Positions 1 through 10,416 of a DNA stretch of 64,000 nucleotides are shown one piece after another. The stretch comes from Gigaspora margarita (taxonomy: Eukaryota > Glomeromycota > Glomeromycetes > Diversisporales > Gigasporaceae). Positions within the stretch are counted from its first letter, which is position 1. Each line of letters begins with the position of its first letter. Under the pieces are notes generated by a model. That model had not been told where the DNA came from. It worked only from the letters and a program-made list of their open reading frames with translations, and made no database searches. Both the position numbers and the translations under genes were made by a program. The stretch lies in contig WTPW01002425.1 of NCBI GenBank assembly GCA_009809945.1, positions 3,330 through 67,329 on the forward strand. Reading direction: 5' to 3'.

Positions 1-418
1 CGGGGGTCGGGGTCAGTTCGGATTTCAACGGGGGTAGGCGGTTCGGGCAGGTCAGCTGATAGGTTTGTTGTGTTGTTGTTGTTGTCCCGTGATTTACATA
101 AGGGTTGTCGTGGGAAAAAATCCTGGGTGCCGGTTCGGGTCCTGGGAGAATTTTTTGTTTTGTTTTGATCAATGGGTCCGATGATGTCATGGCTGAATTT
201 GTCGGGGTCTCGGGAGATTCCCCACTATTTGCAATTTTATTTCCGTTATTTTCTTCGATGAAGAAAGTTTGAGAGGCTTCGGTCATAGGGGTGTCTACGG
301 TTCTCATTTTTTTTGTAGCATGCTCCTTATTATCGTTGTCTATTTCCATATCGGTGTGGGGGGTGGGGCAGACTTGTGTATCCGTATTGCCATTATTATG
401 TTCTTGTGTTGCCGACAT
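1..418 (-). CDS. Partial N-terminus of unknown protein, possibly LINE ORF1
   Basis: An uninterrupted reading frame starts at an ATG (complement of 416-418) and runs off the left edge after 139 codons. It begins MSATQEHNNG and is rich in Thr, Pro, Asn and charged residues, with a run of Thr near residue 115 and no hydrophobic segment or recognised domain. Its DNA is clearly GC-richer and has more CpG than the neighbouring repeats, which suggests a young or functional sequence. The decayed LINE ORF1 at 24471 also starts MSA and is hydrophilic, so an ORF1 of a young LINE copy is a reasonable guess, but no zinc knuckle or RNA-binding motif is visible in the part present. An opposite-strand frame at 269-682 overlaps it and is probably a shadow. 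Confidence 0.5.
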   Translation of the reverse strand, partial: MSATQEHNNGNTDTQVCPTPHTDMEIDNDNKEHATKKMRTVDTPMTEASQTFFIEENNGNKIANSGESPETPTNSAMTSSDPLIKTKQKILPGPEPAPRIFSHDNPYVNHGTTTTTQQTYQLTCPNRLPPLKSELTPTP

Positions 419-647
419 AGTCGGCAACAACTTGGTAAAGGAAAGTGGCGTATGAGCGGTCTGGGTTCTTTTCCTCTTTATCTTGTAGTCCAAGGGCTGC
501 GAGGGCAGTTTATTGGTTGTTGTTTAGTTAGTTTGTCCGAGTTTTGTCTTACGAACGCTCTCTTTCCTATAGGATTTTGTTGTTTATGCGATTTTTTGGG
601 ATCTTCAGGGGTGTACCGGAAAGAGTTTTTCAATGCTAGAATCATAG

Positions 648-1014
648 AATTCTTTAGTATTTTTATTAATAAAATTATATAAAATATTATAAATCTCAAA
701 ATTTTACTAATTGATTCTAACATTGTGCTCTAAGAAAACTTGTTCAGCACATAAAAATACATTATTCTAGCATATTTACTTTTATATTTCTTAAAAATTT
801 AAGAGAAGATGCTTAATTTTGGATTTTTTGATTAAAAAATCCAAAATCAAGCATCTTTTCTTAAATTTTCAATAAATATAAAATTAAATATGCTAGAATA
901 ATGTATTTTTATATGCTGAACAAGTTTTCTTAGAGCACAATGTTAGAATCAATTAGTAAAATTTTGAGATTTATAATATTTTACATAATTTTATTAATAA
1001 AAATACAAAGAATT
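648..1014. repeat. Long foldback (MITE-like) palindrome
   Basis: Two arms of about 180 bases are inverted copies of each other around a centre near 831. Examples are AAAACTTGTTCAGCAC on the left and its near-complement on the right, and the central ATTTTGGATTTTTT pairing with AAAAAATCCAAAAT. The outer ends read ATTCTTTAGTATTTTTATT and its complement. There is no coding capacity. It is a near-perfect hairpin in single strand and looks like a non-autonomous foldback element. Confidence 0.8.
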
Positions 1015-1021
1015 ATATTAT

Positions 1022-1078
1022 TTTCAAAATTTTACTAATTGATTTTAACAAAGTGCTCTAAAAAAATTTGTTAAGCAA
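1022..1078. repeat. Second copy of the foldback arm segment
   Basis: The stretch with ACTAATTGATT followed by GTGCTCTAA repeats, with substitutions, the arm of the palindrome at 648-1014. It is a partial copy just outside that element. Confidence 0.6.
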
Positions 1079-1116
1079 TCAAAAATATATATATTATTTT
1101 GATTTATAAAAATAGA

Positions 1117-1261
1117 TGTGATAATTTAGTTTTTAGCAAATTACTATAAAATTTATATGTAATAATTTAACTTTTAGCAAATTTACTTGATTTTAGGAGT
1201 AGCAAAAATGGCTAAATTCATGCAGATCAGTTATGACCTCTATGAGAGATGTCTGGGTCCT
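1117..1261 (+). mobile_element. Right-end fragment of the 2.46-kb GGACC-ended element
   Basis: About 145 bases match the right end of the element at 30046-32504 almost base for base, including GATTTTAGGAGTAGC, CAGATCAGTTATGACC and the terminal GGTCCT. The left part of the element is absent, so this is a truncated copy. Confidence 0.75.
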
Positions 1262-1326
1262 AGTAATTTGTTTGCTTAGAGAAGCAGGTTTTTTATTATA
1301 TTCAGGGCCTTATTGATATCTGATTA

Positions 1327-1503
1327 GAACCCCAAAATATACATAGATAGATCAGTAATTAGTTTGCTTATTTTGGGATTTTATGCAGATTTTTTTTATT
1401 TTTAGTAATTTTTTTGCTTATTTTTGATATTTTTTCTGCAAATCTTTCTATTTTTAGTAAATTTATAATTACCCTAACCTATTTATATATATTTCAGGGT
1501 CCT
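1327..1503. mobile_element. MITE of the ~178-bp GGACC family, copy 1
   Basis: The 177-bp element has inverted ends ending in ACCCCAAAATATACATAGAT on the left and TATATATTTCAGGGTCCT on the right. It is flanked by ATCTGATTA (1318-1326) and ATCTGATTG (1504-1512), a 9-bp TSD with one mismatch. Copies of 179 and 178 bp lie at 37586 and 46579. The TSD length suggests mobilisation by a Mutator-like transposase. Confidence 0.8.
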
Positions 1504-1512
1504 ATCTGATTG

Positions 1513-2085
1513 GCATGTATTTTGAATCCGATATTGATCTGAAAATTAAATATCATATTTTTGTGAATGAAATATAGCAATATTTTGTTTTGTAATCTTT
1601 AAGATGACATCTGGGACAAAGTGTTAGTTCTAATTTGACTGAAGTAAAATAGATAAAGTGCCTGACTTTTAATTTGCATGTGAATAGATTAAATATTTTC
1701 TCAATTTTTCCTTGAGAGGTAATCACCTATTCCTTTTTTTGGGTCCAAAAGAGGATAATATAGAGGTTCAGCTCAATAAGGGCAAAACTAGATAAAGCAG
1801 CCAAGATAATTAGATCCTGTATAAGGTGGAACTATTTAGATATTCTACTTCTCAGAATCTTTTTGATATCGTGGTAAAACTCTATTTAACTAGCTAACTG
1901 ACAGTTTGTAAGATTTAAAAACTATTTAATAAAGGTTATTCCATACTTGTTTATTTCTCTTTAAGCAGTGCTTTTTCTGGATATAAGGCAATAATTTGGT
2001 TAATTGAAGTTCCAAGTTGCTTGTGAATAATAGATCAGTCTTGTAGTAGTTTGCTAAGGGCCATGTCATTAATTACTGTTTTTAG
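1513..2085. other. AT-rich stretch without recognised feature
   Basis: No long open frame, RNA gene or clear inverted repeat was seen. It is probably old repeat debris. Confidence 0.4.
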
Positions 2086-2174
2086 TTTACTTGAAATTTA
2101 AAGAAAAGATACTTAAATTTGACTTTTTTGATCAAATATCCAAATTATGCATCTATTCTCCAAATTTCAAGTAA
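2086..2174. repeat. Short foldback
   Basis: TTTACTTGAAATTT at the left is the inverse of AAATTTCAAGTAAA at the right, with a centre near 2130 that resembles the core of the 648-1014 palindrome (motif TTTTTTGATCAAA). It is likely a shortened relative. Confidence 0.6.
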
Positions 2175-2209
2175 AATACAACTAACCTTGCTGATTTGAT
2201 GTATTTTTG

Positions 2210-2343
2210 CCTGATTATTTTTTATTAGAGACCTATTCCCTTTCCTTCTTTAATATAAATTTGGTCAGGTTTTTATATATAATTTCAACTTTTTTTACCC
2301 CCCTCCCCCTCTAAAAAATTACCTGATTTTTGTTACTTCCCTA
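2210..2343. mobile_element. MITE of the CACCTGAT family, copy 1
   Basis: This ~135-bp segment matches copies at 21603-21751 and 43300-43445. Shared blocks are CTGATTATTTTTTATTA, ATTTGGTCAGG and a C-rich run followed by ACCTGATTTTTGT. The left end is truncated here. The copy at 43300 has an empty-site comparison that fixes the family's ends. Confidence 0.7.
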
Positions 2344-2519
2344 AAGCTAATATTGTACATATGCATAGCTAATATGGCTTGAACCATGTAAGTAGTGAGT
2401 TGTTTATGTAGTAAAATAGCGAATTATCCAGAATAGAAGTATCAGTTGCTATAGCATCTTGGGTCTGCTATAGCCATAGTTTTAGATATAACTAATCAAA
2501 TCTGAGTGGTTTAATCCTC

Positions 2520-3040
2520 TTTGTAATATGCCAATTAGAGATTGTTGTTGGGCTTGTTCGATATCTACAAGAGTATAGATTCTAGACAAAATAAAAATGA
2601 ATTAGGATGCCTCTAGATAGTTTAGCCTTTTGTTTAATTAGATTGGTTATAGTTTGCTTTAATAGTTTTAGTTAGCTGGGATTAAAGTAAGATAAGTAGA
2701 GCCTATATTTAAACTGAAGGATAATATATATATAGCTTGTTTTTAGTTATTTTAGCATACAAAAGTCTATATAGACTGCTTGTAATTTTTGTAATAATTA
2801 GTTTCTGAGTACTAGAAGAAGAGCCATTGACAGAAAACCAAGCTCTAAGATATTTTAATAAGGTGTTTAATATTAAAGCTTCAAGAGTAGTACTGTCAAA
2901 GATGATTTTATGATCCATAGTAGTAGAGTTTGTCAATAGTAAGAATTTGGTAGAGTTAATCTTTAAGTTGTTGACTTTGTAGAAACTTGTTGCTATGTTT
3001 AGTATCCGAGTTAGTTCTAATTTCTTTGGAATAACCTATA
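2520..3040 (-). pseudogene. Decayed LINE reverse-transcriptase fragment
   Basis: The minus strand reads, with stops and frame changes, a segment that normally follows the catalytic YxDD of a LINE reverse transcriptase. From high to low coordinate it has FLQSQQLKINSTKFLLL, then a frame at 2709-2936 with KIIFDSTTLEALILNTL and YLRAWFSVNG, then remnants such as IYTLVDIEQAQQQS near 2550. Placing the NLKIN-xxK block before the Y-L-x-x-W-F block is typical of LINE reverse transcriptases; that is family knowledge, not a search. No catalytic aspartates are present in the fragment. It is separate from the long LINE at 24-37 kb and lies in the opposite orientation. Confidence 0.65.
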
Positions 3041-3257
3041 ATACAGGTTGAAATTAAAACTATCACCCAAATATTATATAATAATTGTTATAGACAATTG
3101 CAGGTAATATGTTATTGAATGTAAGCTAATTAATAGGATATAAAAAAAGGTAATATGCTGAAGATTTTGGTGAGTTATGTTACATATTGGCCTAGTGCAT
3201 AAAAACAATATCCAAATATTAATAAGAAGATTTATACAAGATAATAGATAGATATTT

Positions 3258-4765
3258 TTAAGATGGGGTGTGGCAACTTAGAGAAGTTAGTAAGTAGTTA
3301 CATCCCAAGCGGCAGGTCTAATGTTCAAATCCCACTGGCGACGCTTTGGAAAATAGGCCTGTGTTATGGTAGCCATTTCTCCTTGTAGGTCCTTTGGTAC
3401 ACCATCTTGAATGGGAGCTGTTGGGCTCATATAAAATCCAAGGATCAGAAAATGGATACCCGTTTGGAAGTCCCGAGTGAAAAAGTAGCAAAGATCTTCA
3501 ATAGTGCTAACTATAATTGAAATATCAGAAACTGGAGTCAGAGAACTGGACGACAAGATTCTCAAGAAGGGGGTCCACCAACCTGGCTGCCGGAGTTGCA
3601 CCAGAGGAAAAGAATATATGTTTCAGTAGCATGTACCAAGGGGAGGGAGTCTATTCGGCACCTAAAGCCAGGCCAACTAACCCTTCCGAGCTAACTAGTT
3701 TGGAAGTTTGGGAATACCGAGGAAGGACCGATAGAAAAGTTGTAGTGGGTATTGGGATTGGAGTAAATCTTACAAGGGCAATACAGAACTTACCAGCCAG
3801 TAAGAAGTAGAAGCATAAAGGCATGTACGTGTCAAGGCCTAACAGGCTCTAGGTGTACCCATATGGGAGTCCTTGGATGTTAAGGAAGGCCAGGACTACC
3901 AATACAGGATAGGCAGGTATAAGTGTATGTAGAGTGCATCATGGTTTGCTAGACCTCATGATACCATCCAACTATACCTGATAGCTGGAAGCATTTGCAA
4001 AACATGCACGGTCACTCATCACCATAGCGGAAAGTACAGTCATTTGCACATTACTGAATTTAGAACGCTAAATTCAGGGCCCCGAAGATGCAGGAAAATT
4101 AGCTAGTTGCAGCAGTATGCAGGCTTGAGATACTTACCCAATGTGGTAGAGGCAGCTGCATGGCTTGAGATATGAACTCCTGAGAAGTATGCTAGTAGGG
4201 ACTCAGGTACACCAATTTGGAAGCATAAAGCACCTACCTGGCAACTGACACCAAATTGGAAGTGATAATACTAGGTAATATGGGTAAAGTGACAGACATG
4301 TGAATACCAATTGTTGGTTGGAGAGGGACGTACAAATCCAGGTTAGTCATATAAATGGGAATATAGAAGGTTCTGGTCAGTGTCTGAAATTCAATTTTTA
4401 AATTAGTTGCAGGCTGCAACCAAATAAAAAAAAATAGTTGCGGATCATAAAAATTTATAAAAATTTAGTTGCGCACCTAAGCATTTAATAGAAATTTATT
4501 AGTAAAGTTTGCAAATTTATGTGCGNAATTTGCATATGCACTTCAGATTTTGGTTGCNGAAATTTAAAATTTGTTGCGGTCCNCAGACTCCGCAACCCAA
4601 TTTCAGACACTGGTTCTGGTAGGTTTAGATCATGGTTAAATTAGTCCAAGTCTTAGTGCTTAAGTAGATAGTATATAAAAGATTGTATAGCGATGTTGTA
4701 ATAATCAATATACATTCAATAAAAACCAGAGGCTTGACCTCACCTAAACACAAAAAAAAAAAAAA
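3258..4765 (+). repeat. Long tRNA-headed repeat (SINE-like), younger copy A
   Basis: The 5' end (3262-3350) resembles a tRNA gene, with a weak A-box-like TTAGAGAAGTTAG and a B-box-like GTTCAAATCCC, and the 3' end is a poly(A) run at 4752-4765. In between lies about 1.4 kb that matches, block by block, the decayed copy at 19160-21020. It keeps CpG sites where copy B has TG or CA, for example CG at 3591 and 3687 against CA at 19551 and TG at 19649. A short open frame at 3517-3810 is not conserved in copy B and is probably fortuitous. A hAT MITE is inserted at 4378-4612. Confidence 0.7.
4378..4612. mobile_element. hAT-type MITE with 8-bp TSD
   Basis: Inverted ends CAGTGTCTGAAATT and AATTTCAGACACTG bound 235 bp. 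The element is flanked on both sides by GTTCTGGT (4370-4377 and 4613-4620), a perfect 8-bp TSD. The 8-bp duplication and CAGTG ends are characteristic of hAT elements. Copy B of the host repeat lacks it and acts as an empty site. Confidence 0.88.
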
Positions 4766-5259
4766 GATATTTTTAAGAATATTAAAGATAATTTAATGAC
4801 TAGATATATTATAAGCTAATATTATGTTAGCTATTTAATAAAAAATTTTCATCTATTTGCACAATACCTCATTAATATTTTAAATATTTTTCTAAAAATT
4901 AATCTATTATTAAATATTATCTTAATATTTGTCAGATGATATAATATATTATTAAAAGCAATTTTGGCTAATAGCTTAAAGATAATTAGCAATTATGAAA
5001 AGATATTATATTGGCTATTTAATTAAAATTTTATCTTCTTTTATATAATATTATACTGATATAGTAACTATGAAATTGCATGCTTGATTTTCTAAGATGA
5101 TTTTATAGTGATATATTAATTTTATTAAAGAGATATTTGACTGATATAATATATATATAAATGATATTTTAATATAATTTTTAATATATTGACTAATTTT
5201 ATAATAATCTGGTACTTGTAATTAAGAAAATATATTACTGATAATATAAGTCACTTTTA
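4766..5259. other. AT-rich stretch related to the tandem array
   Basis: It contains scattered phrases such as GATATAATATATT and TTAATATT like those in the 5657-5985 array, but no clear periodicity, gene or terminal repeat. Confidence 0.4.
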
Positions 5260-5656
5260 TATATGGGGTTTGTGCCTTAAAATAGGGTTCTGAGGCCCCC
5301 AAACCAAAATTGAGATTTTTGTTAAATCTTAATTTATGAAACACAAATTTCATTTCATACAAATATTATAACCAGTTAACTTAATATTAAAATGAGTTAT
5401 GGAAGTCTGAAAGATTTTTTGAATATAGAATGAAAATGATCAATATAGCGGATAAATATTTTACCATCAATTTTGAACAGACATCATTACACAATTTTAA
5501 TTTTTATCCAATAACAAAAAAGATTTGTGAAAATCATATCTAAAATTAGCAAAAAATCAAATTTGGGTTGTTTTGGTTACACAATCTTTATTCACTATTT
5601 ACTCAAAAAAAATTTCTAGTGCCATAGAGTCATTTTCAAGGCACAGACCCCATATG
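5260..5656. mobile_element. MITE with TATATGGGGTTTGTGCC ends
   Basis: The left end TATATGGGGTTTGTGCC and the right end GGCACAGACCCCATATGA are inverted copies. Related ends (CATATAGAGTCTTTGCC) bound the palindrome at 38577-38818, so both belong to one family. The interior has no coding capacity. Confidence 0.75.
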
Positions 5657-5985
5657 AGTAATGTATTGGCCTACCAATAACATAAAAATTTTAGATAATA
5701 TATGACTAATAAAAATAAGTTGGTTGGTTTTATGAGTAATGTATCAGCCTACTGATAATATATATTTTTTTGGATAATATATTACTGTTTTAAAAAGATA
5801 TTATAAGTTGGTTTTTATATGAATAATATATTAGCCTACTGATAATATAATTTTTTTAGATGATATATTACTGTTTTAAAAAGATAATATAAGTTGGTTT
5901 TTATATTAGTATTGTATAGACCTACTAAAATATAATTTTTTTTAAATTATATATTACTGTTTAAACCTATCATTAGCTGATATTT
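5657..5985. repeat. Imperfect tandem repeat, ~75-100 bp units
   Basis: Units restart at about 5657, 5718, 5816 and 5892. Each holds AGTTGGTTTTTAT, a GTATTAGCCTACTGATAATA-like block and a GATAATATATTACTG block. About four degenerate units are visible. Confidence 0.65.
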
Positions 5986-6197
5986 ATGTTATATATTCTG
6001 AGTATATATTTATTGAACTTATCATTTATTAAATTTATTAAAAAAAAATAAAAAATAAAATAACATAATAATAATATTTAAAATTATCTTTTTTTCTCCC
6101 TCTTTGGTGCTTTACCATTATCCTTTTCACTACCTTACCCTTTTGCATCCTTTCCCTCTTTCTTTTTTTACCTTCTTGCTCTTTGCTATTCTTGCCT

Positions 6198-6979
6198 TCA
6201 TATCTTTATCCATACCCTCTTCTTAACTTCAATTTCACTATCACCACCTTCATCATCTTCACCCTTCTCAACACCAGTCTCTTCTGGAGTTGTAATTTCT
6301 AGGGGTTGGTCTCTACTACCTTTTGAAGTAGAAGCTTTAGTTGTTGCTCCTGTTGTTGCTATTGTTGCTTCTGTTGTTGCTTTTGATGTTGCTGCTTTTG
6401 ATGTTGATGCTTTTGCTGTTGTTGATGTGGTCATTGCTGTCCTTTTATGCCATTGTTAGTACAGTTGCTGATAATGTTGATGCTGCTTGAGACTTGGAAG
6501 TGATGATTCATTGCTTCTTTATATTTCTGTTGGTTTTATACAACTACCATTTTTTCTACTTTTTTTTATTCTTGAACCACCTTCACTCTCATCTTTATTG
6601 GTATTAGCCCAACTTCTTTTTCTTCTCAAACTACTAGATTGTCTTTTATTCTTGGTCTCCTGGGTGTGACTTCTTTTTTTTTTTTTAATTTTTTTGTTTT
6701 TTTTTCTTCTTTTTTGTTGGTCTTCATCTTCACTAAAAAAATTGGCATCAAACCAGGAATCTGATATTTTATATCTTCTATGTCCTCATCAGATAATGCC
6801 CAACTTGGGCAATCTGGTGGTAGTACCTTCAGTATTAATATAATTACTATAGTGCTATTCAAACATTCTTTTGTTTTTTTAGCTAAAGCCATTTGACATG
6901 GATCTATTCGATTATGGAACACTATTTTAACTAGATAATATATATTAGACATATTAAGAAAATTATTATTGAAATACAT
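6198..6979 (-). pseudogene. Low-complexity protein gene, frameshifted
   Basis: Two minus-strand frames appear to be pieces of one protein. The N-terminal piece (6979 down to 6626) has a region with CPSWALSDEDIEDIKYQIPG and then a Lys-rich segment. The next part, about 6640 down to 6530, reads on in another frame (SLRRKRSWANTNKDESEGG), implying a frameshift in the PRIKD region. The C-terminal piece (6434 down to 6198) has repeated STSKA/TTKA motifs followed by an acidic Glu/Asp stretch. The family is not recognised. Stops and the frame change make a pseudogene likely, although a missed intron could explain part of it. Confidence 0.4.
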
Positions 6980-7255
6980 TGTTATTCTATATCTACTTTT
7001 TTTAAGATAGTAGGTAACTAGAGCGACCTTAGACAGTGAACACTTTGTGTAACCTCACTTGTTACTGTGATTTATCTAAGTCGAAAGGTGTGTTTCAAGA
7101 AAACTTATCAAAGATGATTTATGGCAATTTGCAATTACGAAAGAGGCAACAATTAAAAGTATATGAAGATACTAGTAACTGTTTAATTTGTATAGTAAAT
7201 AAAAGTTTTTATTATTAAAAGAGTATGAAGACTCGATGTTGAACTTGGGTCCACA

Positions 7256-8534
7256 AGCATAGCAGAAGTTCATTTTGATTGGCTAAAATTTGAATAAATA
7301 TGATTGGTGGTGATCATTTATTTATACAGTCAATTGTAATTTTTAAAATACTTTTATTAGTAAAAATCGTCACGGCATATAAAAAATTTTTTTTGTAATA
7401 CGTGACGAAACAATAAACTTAAGCAACCTATTTTTCATCTTTAAACCTACTCTTTTTCAATGAGAGATACAGTGAGATACAGTAGTTCAAGAAACTAGAT
7501 GAGAAGTGAATATTTTGAAAGGTCGGGAAGGTGGTTCAGCGATCTAAGCAATTAGTAAGTAAAATTGTGAGTTGTTGTTTTAACTGGGCTTGTTTATCTT
7601 ACAAGTAAAAAAGAAAAGTACTATTTTGAATTACTATTCCTAAAACCTTTTATTGTATATATTTAGGCTATGAATATAATTTAAAAATAATGTTTATAGA
7701 CACAAAAAGTTGTAATAGTGGTAGTGTTTAGGGTTTTTGGGTATGTGTAATAATGTATTGCGAAGCTGATTTAAAGTATTTTTTGTAAAATAATATATTT
7801 ATCGTGTAATAAATAATATAGATATATATTTCGTGATATTTAAGAGTAGGGAGTACGAGATCATTTTTATATAGTTTTATATGGTATTTTGAAATTTTCA
7901 TATAAAACTGATATATGCTACTAATAAAACTTTTTTAAATTACAACTAATTTTCATTAAAATTTTACAAAATATAAATAAAACAATTTATCTATTATGGT
8001 AAAATTTTGAACTATTACTATATTTTAAAAAAATATAGTTGTATATATCACAAAGTTTTTCTGGGTGAGCCCAAATTTTTCTGGGGTTACACAAAGTTGC
8101 TAATTCTGATTGGTCAATTTACGTAAATTTATAAGTTAGTTTTATTACTAAATTTTAATACCCAATCTTTAAAAATATATTTTTTATTGAGTTTTTAACC
8201 AATTTTAATAATTTTACTATTATTAGAATCAGAAAAACCTGCTCTACAAACTTGTCTTAAGTATTAAAATTAGTTTACTTAATATAATTTTTTATAAAAT
8301 TAATTATAAAAAAAATTTACCATGAAGATTATATATAATTTTAAAATAGTACCCCCTACCCTTAAATTAAAACAGTAATTATTAAACTGTATTAAATGTA
8401 CTGTAAAAGCGTCTTTAGAGAGTATTAAAGTTCGTAATAAACTTTATCCGGGCATAGCCGGTAATCTATCCGAGGTGTGATCGACATTTTTCTGGGTATT
8501 TTAACAACCAATCAAAATGAACTTCTGCTATGCT
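7256..8534. mobile_element. Non-autonomous Mutator-like element with 9-bp TSD
   Basis: Inverted ends AGCATAGCAGAAGTTCATTT (left) and the complementary right end bound 1279 bp. GGGTCCACA is present on both sides (7247-7255 and 8535-8543), a perfect 9-bp TSD typical of MULEs. The interior shows no transposase. A second inverted-repeat element appears to be nested at 7840-8365. Confidence 0.85.
7840..8365. mobile_element. Nested inverted-repeat element related to 23389-24088
   Basis: The ends TTAAGAGTAGGGAGTAC and GTACCCCCTACCCTTAA are inverted. The interior shares GTTAGAATC/ATTAGAATC followed by AGAAAAACCT and a gene-free G-rich block with the element at 23389. No TSD was resolved. Confidence 0.6.
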
Positions 8535-8555
8535 GGGTCCACATCAGCTGCTTTT

Positions 8556-8725
8556 ATACATTTTGATTTTTTACAAATATAATGGGCTTTATCTATTACA
8601 TGTACAATAAATGCTATATCTACTACTAATAAAATATATAGTATAAATAATATAAATGTAATATATGAAATAAATGACATATGTGTAATAAATAAAATAT
8701 AGAGTATATATGCTATAAATATGAC
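8556..8725. repeat. AT-rich simple sequence
   Basis: Degenerate repeats of ATAAAT, ATATAG and TGTAATA fill this stretch. The overlapping hydrophobic minus-strand frame is a by-product of the composition. Confidence 0.5.
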
Positions 8726-8744
8726 ATGTTTTATAAANGCCATA

Positions 8745-8935
8745 TATGCACTTTGGCGCGCAGTAGATCGCCTAGCCAATCAAATTGTAGATCCTATACT
8801 TGATTGTTCATTGGTTCCGATTTTGGCAACCGGTGGTCGTACAGGGATTATCTATAGCTCATTTGAACCGTCTCGTCGAGCTGAGTCGAATGGTGGTTGT
8901 TTCATCTAATTCTCATCACTGGATCAAGAGTTATG
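8745..8935. repeat. GC-richer block carrying a variant of the palindromic core
   Basis: This block is richer in GC and CpG than its surroundings. At 8868-8935 it has CCGTCTCGTCGAGCTGAG followed by TCGAATGGT and then CACTGGATCAAGAGTTAT, the same order of phrases seen in the core modules at 16.26, 28.2, 41.7 and 57 kb. The half-palindrome is altered. No gene is recognised. Confidence 0.5.
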
Positions 8936-9515
8936 CCCGTTTTGTATATTTTCATAGGTCAACAACATTAACTCAACTTATGAGATTAAATTAGCTGATA
9001 TTACAATATATACATTTTTGAGAATAATATATTTACATGGGGCCACATCACTATTTATTGATACAAACCAACTTATTCTCTCTCTCTGCCTTCTCATTTA
9101 TCTTGACCAAATAGTATGCATTACTACCTTTGTTTATTATCAGCAACTCCAAATTATTCTATGAATAGTGCCTTATTATTTCATTCCCCGATTTGATTAA
9201 AATGCCAAATCTCTATGCTTCCTTTTCCTCTTTTAATTATTTTATAAAAAAACAATAATAAAAATAATAGTTTAAATATAATTTACACAAAAACAAACTT
9301 TATATCATTCTTACCTCATTCACCTTAGTATTTCTCCCAACTCAGACATGATTGTGCCTTTTTTGTACTATCAGAGTTTATCGCTGCAGTGCGTCTTTGT
9401 GTCTTGTAGTGTTGCTTTAATATTTTTCAATTGTGTCCAAGTGTTGCTAGTATACAGGCAACTTCTTGGTAACTATTGGTATTAATTATTTTCTAATGTC
9501 ATTTCTTTGTAATTC

Positions 9516-10154
9516 CTATTTTTTTGTCAGATCTAGTTTTTGGGATGTTAATTGGCCTCCCTCAATTAACACCTTAATTTCATCCTATAAACCAAAAAAA
9601 AAGATAAAAAAAAAAGAACAAAAAAAAAGAGAATGATTATAATATATTTACTTGAAGATAGGATGATTGTTCTCTAGTTAATGAACTTAGTGGCCTGTTA
9701 CTAGACAAACTACTAGAGCTTCTCTCACTGCTACTTCTCATCGAACTGCTGCTACTAGTACTAGACCTTCTATCTCTTCCACTTTTATTATTACTACTAG
9801 TAGTATTTGCACTACTACTAGTACTTGGGCTCAGTAATTTGGTCTTTTTCTTTTTTTCTTGGCTTGGACAGTGGCGATTGCAGCTGCAACTGCTGTGGAT
9901 ATCAACTCCACATCCACTAAAAATATAAAGTTTATAATTATTTAATGATGATAAATTACTATATCAGCTTATCGTAAATCTGCCTTATGATACCAACAAT
10001 TTATTAATCTGCTATAAAAAGCAATCTAAAAAATAGAAAAGTTTATCAAAATTTGGTGCAAAAAATTCAGAATACATTTTTGTTTATGTTTTTTTGACCT
10101 CTTTTGAGCCATCTTGGTGCTTTCAGCTTTGGGAAGTTTCTTTTTTTTACCCAT
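9516..10154 (-). CDS. Small spliced Ser-rich basic protein, possibly decayed
   Basis: The ATG at 10154 starts a Lys-rich exon (MGKKKKLPKAES) that ends at a GTATTC donor at 10075. A second exon begins after TTTTTAG at 9916 and, in its long frame, reads GCGVDIHSSCSCNRHCPSQ and then a Ser/Arg-rich tract ending SSYLQ at 9652, before a GTAAAT donor. A third exon after TTTATAG (9584) reads DEIKVLIEGGQLTSQ and stops at 9516. Exons 2 and 3 join in phase. Exon 1 joins exon 2 one base out of the Ser-rich frame, giving a short alternative (DVELISTAVAAAIATVQA) that stops at once, so there is either a frameshift or a missed mini-exon. Below 9516 a frame interrupted by several stops continues, which favours decay. 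The function is unknown. Confidence 0.4.
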
Positions 10155-10156
10155 TT

Positions 10157-10380
10157 TTCAAGAGAGATAGAGAAACAAGAGAGAAAGAAAAATGAAAGAG
10201 AAAGAAAATGAAAGAGAAAAAAAATGAGAGAGAAAGAAAATGAGAGAGAATGAAAATGAGAGAGAATGAAAATGAGAGAGAATGAAAATGAGAGAGAAAG
10301 AAAACAAGAGAAAAAGAAAACAAGAGAGAATGAAAACAAGAGAGAAAGAAAATGAGAGAAAAGAAAATAAGAGAGAATTG
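10157..10380. repeat. Purine-rich minisatellite
   Basis: Repeats of GAGAGAGAATGAAAAT and variants (GAGAGAAAGAAAA, CAAGAG) form about a dozen units, all purine on the + strand. It starts three bases upstream of the minus-strand ATG at 10154, so it would form the leader or promoter of that gene. Confidence 0.85.
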
Positions 10381-10416
10381 ATGTATGTGTGTGTATATAT
10401 ATGTGTGTATATGTGT
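10381..10416. repeat. TG/TA microsatellite
   Basis: A short mixed TG and TA run (TGTGTGTATATATATGTGTG) abuts the minisatellite. Confidence 0.8.

Noticed and set aside
269..682. 137-codon plus-strand hydrophobic frame
   Set aside because: It overlaps the better minus-strand frame at 1-418 and runs into the foldback repeat; composition explains it.
3517..3810. 97-codon frame in the younger tRNA-headed repeat as a gene
   Set aside because: The equivalent region of the decayed copy has no sign of coding conservation and no known motif is visible.
5657..5985. Possible CRISPR array because of regular repeats
   Set aside because: The units are imperfect tandem repeats without unique spacers, and the genome is eukaryotic.
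10067..10339. Ser/Phe-rich minus-strand frame
   Set aside because: It is a translation of the purine minisatellite and partly overlaps exon 1 of the small gene in another frame.
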